A stretch of 14,326 nucleotides of DNA from Phoronis ovalis (Eukaryota > Phoronida > Phoronidae): the NCBI GenBank assembly GCA_028565635.1, contig JAOXYB010063167.1, positions 1-14,326 on the forward strand, read 5' to 3'. The notes under the pieces were generated by a model that made no database searches, was not told where the DNA came from, and was given only the letters and a program-made list of their open reading frames with translations. Shown here one piece after another: positions 8,601 to 14,326 of this stretch. Within the stretch, counting starts at the first letter, position 1. The number at the start of each line of letters is the position of its first letter. The position numbers and the translations under genes are program-made.

Positions 8601-11600
8601 ATGTACTGCGGTTTTCAGTCACAACTTGCTTACCTGTATTTCCACCTGAAGATAACTCAATCGAGATACAGGTAGCATTGTTCCCTGGTTTACCATCTTT
8701 GCTGCTAATAAAATTCAGATTTTAAAGGAATATATCAGATATTTCTTTTATTCAACAACAAAGAAATAGAAAACTTTTTAACAAGAAAGGATATTTACTA
8801 AGTATAAAACACATATCACATATCAAGTGATAATTTCGCGTACACAGTAAACTAATATAGCAATTCTGTCACTGAGATGAGCAATGTTTTTTATTCAGTA
8901 CATTGTGAGTTTTGTATCGGACATAAAATCCTCATTCCGTACTGTTTTTCCCCTTGATCTATATAGTGCATTGCGCAACTGAGCAAGAGAGCTTCGGCAA
9001 CATTAAAACTGAGTTGATGAACACCTATCGCGCATTAACCCCTACCCACATTTTTGTTCAGGAACAATTGTTTCTGTATAATTTTTACAACTTTTGAAAT
9101 ATAAATTTTCGCATTTTGCTATATTTACCAACGTTTATTTCTTAATTTTAGGATCTCTTAAAGACAAGTTCAATCCAGAAGATTTATCAGATAAACCGGT
9201 AAGTGTAATTGCGCAAATGTGCAAAGGAACCTGCAAAAAAGGAACATTTGTAAATTGAGCATTAAATGTAAATGAATAGCCACAATAATACAGATGCGGA
9301 GATTTTCTATTTCAGCTCGTTTCTCATTGCCACCAAGTTATTCGAAGTTTTTGTTTGTGCGTTATTAGTATCTTCTGTTCAGAACAAAGTTATTTTCAAA
9401 CAGGAAAGTTATATTTTTCTATAATATACTTTTCTGCAACATAGGGCTATCGGTAGCACTAATGTTGGGATCAACAATTCAACTCATCTGGCAAGTGATT
9501 GATGTAATAAGGTACACAATCCCGGGCACATTCTTGCAAGAAGTGTATTCGTCATTATGCACAAGGCCTCCACTTGGTATGTCGTTTACATAATTTGCAC
9601 AATTGGAAGCAGCCAGAACTACGAAATTTAAGTTATGTTGTTGTAGCTTGTTGCTATACGTATGTATACATATGTCACATTCTGTAAGGTGTTATGTCCG
9701 TTTTTGTGGCTAAACTAAAAGATTCTTGCAGTTCTATTGGTAGTAGAAACTAATTATACTCTAGTTAGCATACTTATGCCACATACTGATATATTACAAG
9801 GTTGAAGATGGAATTATGAAATTTAAATTATGTATTTGTTTTTTTTCGGCATTGTAATAACATGTAATTTCGGTTTCAAAACAGTCTACAAAATCCTGCA
9901 AACACTTCGGATAACATGTAACAGGGAAATGTGTTGTTTTCAGCGGGAAATCTTGAGAAATGTGTTTCAAATTTATTAGTGACGTGTTTGATGTAAATGT
10001 CATTGAATTGCAAGCAAATATAGATCCCAATAACCACACTATCCTGAAAGCTTTCGTCAGAAAGTATTAAACATCACGTGCAATTTTATTCAATATCTTT
10101 GCGTATACGCAAGATACCGGGGAATGCATAAAATATCTTTTTTCCTGGATTCATTTAGCCTGTTCTTTGTATTTGACATACGAGATTTGTGAGAAATCCA
10201 GCAACAGCGTTAGCCACTTTAAATATTGCGAAAAATATAAATTACTTTGTTTTTTTATTATTTCTAATACTCATAATGCGCTACTCTTTTAAACCTAGCA
10301 ATTAAGAACATATTAGAATATTTTATATTTTTTTTAATAAGCTCTTGTTTTTACGTAAACACTTCATACCCAGAAATTTCTAAGAATTGTTGGAGTATGT
10401 AGAATTTATTTGGTACAAGTACTACCCACGCATCTACTTACTAGCTAATAACTCTAGATTTTTATGGAACATAAAATACTTAAAAAGAAATCAAATAATC
10501 TTAGAGTAATTTCAGATCAGTCGCTAATTTATTGGTCATTTGTTAAATAGCAAAACGTAATAAGTCTTAATTTAATTACGGCTGGTATTGTTATCAGCAA
10601 ATGTAATGATGCATGACATCGACAGCCACATGCAATTAAAAATACAGAGATGTTTAACACTTCACAAATCCTTCACAAGATGATGATTGTGGACTGTAGT
10701 AACAAAACATGCGATGTTCAGTTGAATGTTACAAACTGCAATCAAGTTTGAAATAAAAGATATATCAAAATACACATAGTCAAAATTTACGTTCACTGTA
10801 GTCAGCTTTGTAAGCAATCTATAATTTCAGTCAATCAACAACACGAAATCTTATTCAGGATTTTATTGCAACTTTTTTGCAAGGTGACAATTTGTGTTAT
10901 AAAATTGGCTATTTTTGAAACCAATTGTGTCATTAAATAAGATTTCTTTGTTTCCTTTCCAGACATGTCCCAAAAGATTTTCCTTGATAAGTGAAGACCA
11001 CACTGCCTGTCTGAACCCACCCACAAGAGCTGTACAAGGTAAGACCCATGTACCTATATCCCATAAGTGATAACCACAAAATAATAAACATAATGATTAA
11101 GACCTGTGCAATACTACGAACAAAAGTGTAATCTGATTTTATTTGTCTAATTACAGCAGTGGGATATAAACCACGGCTCATTAAGGCTGCTAAGAGTCTC
11201 TATCCAACACTCCGTCAATTTCTCAGTTAACACACCCTTTTCACAGTTGCTCTTTTTGTCAGAACTGCCACAATGTTATTCTCTGTTTTTTTATGGTCAA
11301 CCGCGAAAAAAGTACATTTTTGTCTGTCTATATTCTGTGCATATCCCGTGCTTGCTCATTTTAATTTTCAACCGCTATCGAAGCATGATGATTTTTCAAA
11401 ATGTTAATTATTGCGCTCACCTAACAAACAGGAACCGGGACATGAACCTTTGATTTATTTTTAAACGATTGCACGGTACGGTTGTTAATTGACATACGGT
11501 ATTTAAAAAACGGAAATTGACTTATTAATTTTGCTAATTTTCGGAAAAACGAGTTACCGATTGTGACGAAATCGTCATGGCAAATATATTTACCGACATA

Positions 11601-14143
11601 CCTCACAGGACATGCAATGACATGTCATTTTTTAGTAGTTTGGCCATCTGTTTCATTCGAGACACGGGCGTGTACATTGTGTATTGACCCATTATTGAAC
11701 TGTATAGTTCATTGAGAAAGAATGGCATTGAGAAAACAAATTTAATAACTTTTTACTTTTTGCGCTATAGGATTTTGTGGGGATTTTATACAAGCAATAG
11801 TATATAAAATAGTATTAGTGATATCAACAATTTCAGATATAAATACTCTAATCTCAAAATATTATGTTCAAAAGTAATTCTTTACTTTGAACTTGTTTAA
11901 GTAAGAGATGTAATTGATTTTTAAACAAAATAGTTTGAAATAACGACCCGTTAACTTTTTAAGCTGCTTAATTCATTAAAATATGACGTACATTATGATG
12001 CAAGATAAAATCTTGGAAACTCAAACGATAACGAACTTCATCAGTCACCGTAGGATTAATAATTTGATAACACAACCTGGTGATTTGTGTGAAGCAGGTG
12101 CGCGTGTACAATGAAATAATAAGTAATCTTTAACATAGTATACAAACGTATGTCCATTTTAGCAAAAAAATCAAAAAAAAATCGAGAAATTGTATCGCTT
12201 TGGTCACATGTCATTGGCATCTGAAAGCTGCGTCACAGAAGACTTCATTCTTATTGCCCATAGCGTTCTTTGAACCAGATCCCCGGGCCCTGGTCTCAGT
12301 TTACAAGTTACGCCCTCATGTGCTTGACATCACAACGTTTTTCCACTGTTATATGATTTCCGTAAAGACATATGCTAATCTTTTTAGTTTTGTATGCAGA
12401 ACGTGTGTGATGGTGATTATTTCTACCAAAGTTACTGGAATGGGTACATTAGCCAATCCAGCTCGTGCAGTACATTCTTGCGTTGTTGGCCAATAGCAAC
12501 TTAACAATATTTTGTTGTACAATGTATCGTACTATAATGTATTACTTTGACTTATATTTCAAGATTTATAACAATTAACTGTTGCCGCAATAACGAGTGA
12601 TACGTTTCCAAAACTAATCGATTTTAATAATTTAACAAGAAAATCGCATAATTAATTTAGAGTTTTTTTCCCGAGTTTGCTGACATGATTTGAGCATTGC
12701 ACATTCGGTCTTTTTTTCTGATACATTTAAAGATTTCCGTTTCGTATCTTCTTGACATTTATTCCTACAGATATATTATTAAACTTGTTCTACATCTAGA
12801 CGTATGCACTGTAAATGATAATGTTAATTAGATAAGCAGTTGCAATTGAAACGATGTATGATGTACAAATTGCATGCTATACATGTATAAGCATTACTAA
12901 TAAAAAAAGATAACAAAACAATTTATTGGCGATCCTATAAAATTATATATGGTTATTTTCTACTATTAACTAATTATTAATTTGCGCTTAATTAAACACT
13001 TACAAAATTGGTTCCATCCACATGTGGTGCTGTAAGCCTTTTTAGAATCAGCAAAGATATTATCATATATTGTAATATTCTTGTACATTTTCTTTGCAGA
13101 GGAGAACATCAGACTATTACCGATAAGCGATTTCAATGAAACAACTGTCAGTAGATACTTAAAATTAAAAAGGTTTACTTTACACTTTTTTAGGTGTTTC
13201 AGTGACGGACAAAAAGCTGATAGTGGAGAAACATAATTACTACAGAGGGAATGTTGAGAAGTTTAACAATCAACCACCTGCAAGGAATATGCAAAAAATG
13301 GTAAGCAATATTTAGATACTTTTATATTTTTTTCTCGAATCTATTTCTAATTTTTTAAAGTTCTTTTGGTAAAACTATCCCGCATAATAATTCTTAAGGT
13401 TTTAAAAATTAAATATTCCATTTAATGATTGTTTTATTAATAATACGTAAAAGGTCCTCCAGTTCAGGTTATTTGTTATAGCAAATTTATCTCGTTAATG
13501 TTGCATAAAATAAACAGTGCGGTAAAACGTAATTTCCTCTTATATGCCGGGATGCCTTTTTGAAACTGAATTAAAAGGTCCAATTATTTTATCTGACATT
13601 TTCACCTTTAGCGGTGATAGGGTTCAGATGCATTTAAGATCAAATCATTTCCTGCCTGTGCTGATATGTCTTGTTACGTTGTACAATCTATTCTTAATTT
13701 TTGTAGATGTTCAAATAATTAGCAATAAATTATACCTCACCTTTTCCTTGGAGTATTCTTAGAAAAACCTATCAATTAAATATTTGTTTACAACTGAATG
13801 CAGGTCAAAGTCTAAGTTTTAACTGCCTTAATGATCTTTACCCATTTTTGTAGTAATACATGTAGATACGACTCTGTCACACCAATGTCCCGCTATTTCA
13901 CGTACATGATAAAACCCCGGTAAAACCAGGCACTTTAAAACAATCAAGTATTATATCCTGACACAACTTTGTTGCCATTTTCGGCATTGTTATAGTATAA
14001 ACTATCGATTTTATTTAAACGGTTTCTAAATCTATTTGCTTTTTCCATCCAGGTATGGGATGACGAATTGGCTGAGTTGGCTCAGAAATGGGCTAGCAAC
14101 TGCATATGGAGGCACGAAGAAACGTACAACAGAAATCTACCAG
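2599..14143 (+). CDS. Secreted CAP-superfamily (CRISP/antigen 5/SCP-like) protein, 5' five coding exons
   Basis: Five exons with good GT...AG borders join to 135 codons plus one base; the gene continues past the window. In order: residues 1-17 are a signal peptide (MK start, hydrophobic FGVLAVLCVVSV, cleavage expected after VTA). Residues 18-28 are a short basic propeptide-like stretch with RR (21-22) and KR (27-28). Residues 45-69 form a leader with two cysteines (C46, C60) in a C-x13-C spacing including DHTAC. From about residue 78 comes the CAP domain: LIVEKHNYYR (78-87), PPARNMQKMVWDDELAELAQ (97-116) and KWASNCIWRH (117-126). These match the family's first helix, the strand with a W-D/E pair, and the second helix ending in C-x3-H, where H126 is the first of the conserved CAP histidines. 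The two glutamates and the second histidine lie in later exons outside the window. CAP proteins are secreted; family roles include sterol or lipid binding, immunity, reproduction and venom components, and nothing here decides between them. No frameshift or stop interrupts the coding exons. Confidence 0.88.
3061..3106. repeat. Imperfect tandem duplication, about 23-bp unit
   Basis: Two adjacent copies begin with GTAAATATATA and end with TAGTTTATT (3061-3081 and 3084-3106). They differ by a small insertion. This is typical slippage-type local duplication in AT-rich intron DNA. Confidence 0.6.
3454..3498. repeat. Tandem duplication, 25-bp period
   Basis: ATCCCGGGTATTATATATAT (3454-3473) recurs at 3479-3498 with one difference (CCCGAG for CCCGGG). 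The two copies are separated by five bases. Confidence 0.65.
3637..3917 (+). other. GC-richer patch in intron 1 with two overlapping open frames
   Basis: One frame is open 3637-3798, with an ATG at 3676 giving 41 codons to TAA at 3799-3801. It includes VKTNLYEDFKAFCTDYQ, a protein-like string. Another frame is open 3726-3914 (63 codons) to TGA at 3915-3917. Composition is less AT-rich than the rest of the intron. I cannot assign a family. The NLYEDFKAFC string faintly recalls the LY-x-x-Y/F-x-x-x-C helix seen in some DNA-binding domains, which is too little to call. It could be a remnant of a mobile element or a lost exon. Confidence 0.2.
4566..4606. repeat. Tandem pair of identical 19-bp hairpin units
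   Basis: CTCCACTCATGGGAGTGGG stands at 4566-4584 and again, without mismatch, at 4588-4606 (period 22). Each copy is itself a hairpin: CCACTC and GAGTGG pair around a four-base ATGG loop (4568-4583, 4590-4605). With only two copies and no further units it is not a CRISPR-type array. Confidence 0.75.
4636..4795. repeat. Diffuse direct repeat ending in CATCACATGACA
   Basis: The 12-mer CATCACATGACA occurs at 4659-4670 and 4784-4795. In both places it is preceded by an AAATATAAA...AATT-type AT-rich lead, so the similarity extends over roughly 35 bp imperfectly. An old local duplication or chance in AT-rich DNA are both possible. Confidence 0.35.
7525..7962. mobile_element. Foldback / MITE-like element with about 76-bp terminal inverted repeats
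   Basis: The left end (7525-7556) and the inverted right end (7931-7962) match at 29 of 32 bases without a gap, starting GACAAAGGCRAGGGTTACT. The arms continue further in: 7565-7601 matches the complement of 7888-7924 at about 30 of 37 bases. A third copy of the terminal core, GGCAAGGGTTACT, lies inside at 7836-7848 in the left orientation. The whole is 438 bp and holds no reading frame, as expected of a non-autonomous DNA transposon. I find no clear target-site duplication, so it is probably old or its ends are slightly misplaced. The superfamily is not assignable from the ends alone. Confidence 0.75.
8395..8562. repeat. Inverted repeat, possibly a second small foldback element
   Basis: TTCTTTGATCTG (8425-8436) is exactly complementary to CAGATCAAAGAA (8533-8544). 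Outside these arms, TAAACACAT (8395-8403) pairs with ATGTGTTTA (8554-8562). The spacing of the two arm pairs is unequal (21 and 9 bases), so the structure is imperfect. It lies about 430 bp after the clear foldback element and has different ends. Confidence 0.4.
9152..9198 (+). CDS. CAP gene coding exon 2
   Basis: Acceptor TTAATTTTAG and donor CCG|GTAAGT border 47 bases. Joined with the last base of exon 1 they give 16 codons, GSLKDKFNPEDLSDKP (residues 29-44), ending in phase 0. It is an acidic, proline-bearing linker just after the KR site, with no cysteine. Confidence 0.8.
9199..10962 (+). other. Intron 2 (1764 bp, phase 0)
   Basis: It runs from GTAAGT to TTTCCTTTCCAG. It is AT-rich. An 81-codon frame on the minus strand (9794-10039) begins with GTG, has no recognisable content and is taken as chance. 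I see no other feature. Confidence 0.8.
10963..11038 (+). CDS. CAP gene coding exon 3 (two-cysteine leader segment)
   Basis: A strong acceptor (TTTCCTTTCCAG) and a strong donor (CAAG|GTAAGA) border 76 bases: 25 codons plus one base, residues 45-69. They start TCPKRFSLISEDHTACLNPP. The two cysteines 14 residues apart and the HTAC motif before the CAP domain recall the N-terminal segment of many invertebrate secreted CAP proteins. The exon leaves phase 1, which fits both the exon at 13194 and the alternative tail at 11157. Confidence 0.85.
11157..11230 (+). CDS. Candidate alternative terminal exon of the CAP gene (short secreted isoform)
   Basis: A strong acceptor (TCTAAT branch-like site, ATTACAG at 11150-11156) lies only 118 nt after the exon 3 donor. 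Entered in exon 3's phase it reads 24 codons to TAA at 11228-11230, including VGYKPRLIKAAKSLYPTLRQ (residues 71-90). The tail has five basic and no acidic residues. The stretch is about 46% G+C against roughly a third in the intron. A second AG three bases on (CAGCAG) makes a NAGNAG pair that would only drop one alanine. Splicing here would give about 93 residues: signal peptide, propeptide, two-cysteine leader and a basic tail, without CAP domain. Against it: no AATAAA lies within 700 bp downstream (ATTAAA only at 11975), and a short tail after a chance acceptor needs no coding history. Confidence 0.35.
12200..12496 (+). other. GC-richer patch in intron 3 with 98-codon frame and CCAAT boxes
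   Basis: The longest open frame of the window lies here but begins with TTG, not ATG. Its first ATG is about midway, and its content is not recognisable. The patch includes CCCGGGCCC-type DNA and two CCAAT motifs 37 bp apart. It could be a decayed mobile element, an intronic regulatory block or chance. It has no splice context linking it to the CAP exons. Confidence 0.2.
13100..13193 (+). other. Competing upstream acceptor before exon 4
   Basis: ATTTTCTTTGCAG (ending at 13099) is at least as good an acceptor as the one used at 13193. From it, in exon 3's phase, the frame stays open for 45 codons (beginning EENIRLLPISDFNETTVSRY) and then stops inside exon 4, because it enters exon 4 in the wrong frame. 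The downstream acceptor gives a typical CAP helix, so it is taken as the main one. Use of 13099 would yield a truncated product or a transcript for nonsense-mediated decay. Confidence 0.3.
13194..13300 (+). CDS. CAP gene coding exon 4 (start of the CAP domain)
   Basis: Acceptor CACTTTTTTAG and donor ATG|GTAAGC border 107 bases. With the leftover base of exon 3 they give 36 codons, residues 70-105, ending in phase 0. The exon carries VTDKKLIVEKHNYYRGNVEK (73-92), the helix that opens most CAP domains with its HN-x-x-R motif, and PPARNMQKM (97-105), the stretch leading into the first strand. Confidence 0.87.
13301..14052 (+). other. Intron 4 (752 bp, phase 0)
   Basis: It runs from GTAAGC to TTTTTCCATCCAG. 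A 72-codon ATG-initiated frame at 13544-13762 has a hydrophobic, AT-driven C-terminal half and no recognisable content; I take it as chance. Nothing else is supported. Confidence 0.8.
14053..14143 (+). CDS. CAP gene coding exon 5 (CAP domain, partial gene end)
   Basis: Acceptor TTTTTCCATCCAG and donor CCAG|GTAAGA border 91 bases: 30 codons plus one base, residues 106-135. VWDDELAELAQKWASNCIWR (106-125) and the following H126 are the family's second helix, with the C-x3-H signature. H126 is the first histidine of the CAP tetrad. The end, TYNRNLPG with glycine split over the border, fits the loop before the family's GEN-type motif, expected in the next exon outside the window. Confidence 0.87.
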
Positions 14144-14326
14144 GTAAGACGATCCGGCGGGAAGACGATTCAGCACTGAGGTTATATGCCAGCAATCCGG
14201 ATACTGAACTAACTAGGTTTTAAACATCGGATTGTACGCTGAAAAAGAAATTCCAGTAGTGTAACAGAACGCAGACATATACATTTTCATGCAACTTCTT
14301 GTTGGAGTGCGTGCAGTGTTTCTTTG
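14144..14326 (+). other. Start of intron 5 (phase 1), readable for 26 codons
   Basis: GTAAGA at 14144 is a strong donor. Reading on past it in frame gives 26 further codons, including GKTIRREDDSALRLYASNPD, to TAA at 14221-14223. This part is richer in G+C than the other introns. The remaining bases to the window edge show nothing. Confidence 0.6.

Larger units (their letters stand above)
2684..9151 (+). other. Intron 1 (6468 bp, phase 1)
   Basis: It runs from GTGAGT to TTTTAG. It is very long compared with the others and AT-rich throughout. It contains short tandem duplications (3061-3106, 3454-3498), a GC-richer exon-like patch (3637-3917), a tandem hairpin repeat (4566-4606), a diffuse direct repeat (4636-4795), a foldback element (7525-7962) and another inverted repeat (8395-8562). 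No frame above 63 codons appears and I find no convincing nested gene. Long first introns often hold enhancers. Confidence 0.8.
11039..13193 (+). other. Intron 3 (2155 bp, phase 1)
   Basis: It runs from GTAAGA to a T-rich tract and TTTTTTAG. It contains the candidate alternative terminal exon (11157-11230), a GC-richer patch with a 98-codon frame starting at TTG (12200-12496) and two CCAAT boxes (12453-12457, 12490-12494), and a competing acceptor at 13099. No mobile element is recognised. Confidence 0.75.

Noticed and set aside
9794-10039. 81-codon minus-strand frame in intron 2
   Set aside because: It begins with GTG, which is not a normal nuclear start, and has no recognisable motifs.
10835-11181. 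Two overlapping minus-strand frames over exon 3
   Set aside because: They are shadows of exon 3 and its borders. They show no recognisable content and no minus-strand splice sites in suitable places.
11157-11453. About 98 codons open in another frame from the alternative acceptor
   Set aside because: Exon 3 ends in phase 1, while this frame needs phase 0, and its content is hydrophobic AT-driven filler. It cannot be joined to the CAP exons.
13100-13150. Phase-preserving 51-base cassette exon before exon 4
   Set aside because: The donor would be weak (CA|GTAGAT) and the remaining intron only 43 bases, too short to be likely.
13544-13762. 72-codon ATG-initiated frame in intron 4
   Set aside because: No splice, promoter or homology signal; the hydrophobic half reflects T-rich DNA.
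1-14326. Reading the window as prokaryotic or viral with many small genes
   Set aside because: No frame exceeds about 100 codons, no ribosome-binding-site pattern occurs, and the only clear protein is split by five good GT...AG introns.

Overview
The window looks like nuclear DNA of an invertebrate animal, not of a bacterium. It is AT-rich (about two thirds A+T by eye). No reading frame longer than about 100 codons exists anywhere. Short GC-richer patches with coding character sit between GT...AG splice sites, and AATAAA signals and a TATA-box promoter are present. The encoded protein is a secreted CAP-superfamily (CRISP / antigen 5 / SCP) protein of the invertebrate type, with a two-cysteine leader before the CAP domain. 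That, together with the texture of the non-coding DNA, suggests a lophotrochozoan, most likely a mollusc; the species assignment is inference.

Layout, left to right on the + strand. Positions 1-1560 hold the probable 3' end of an unidentified upstream gene: a terminal exon at 1215-1337 ending in TAA, followed by two AATAAA signals, with weaker exon-like pieces at 177-244 and 419-546. Positions 1560-2430 are intergenic and promoter DNA. They contain a perfect 18-bp palindrome that combines an E-box and an RFX-type X-box (2223-2243), then FOX-, nuclear-receptor- and CRE-like sites and a TATA box at 2403.

From 2599 to the right edge runs the 5' part of the CAP gene. Its five coding exons are 2599-2683, 9152-9198, 10963-11038, 13194-13300 and 14053-14143. 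They join without a frame break into 135 codons: signal peptide, short basic propeptide, two-cysteine leader segment, then the first helices of the CAP domain up to the first catalytic-site-type histidine. The gene continues beyond the window. Intron phases alternate 1-0-1-0-1.

The most interesting signal is a possible second product. A good splice acceptor 118 nt after exon 3 opens a GC-richer 24-codon tail in the correct phase that ends in TAA (11157-11230). It would give a secreted peptide of about 93 residues with the leader and a basic tail but no CAP domain. Two other possible frame-compatible early ends exist: a competing acceptor at 13100 and a readable start of intron 5. Intron 1 (6.5 kb) carries a clear 438-bp foldback element with terminal inverted repeats of about 76 bp (7525-7962), a weaker inverted repeat at 8395-8562, a tandem pair of identical hairpins at 4566-4606, and an exon-like patch near 3637-3917.
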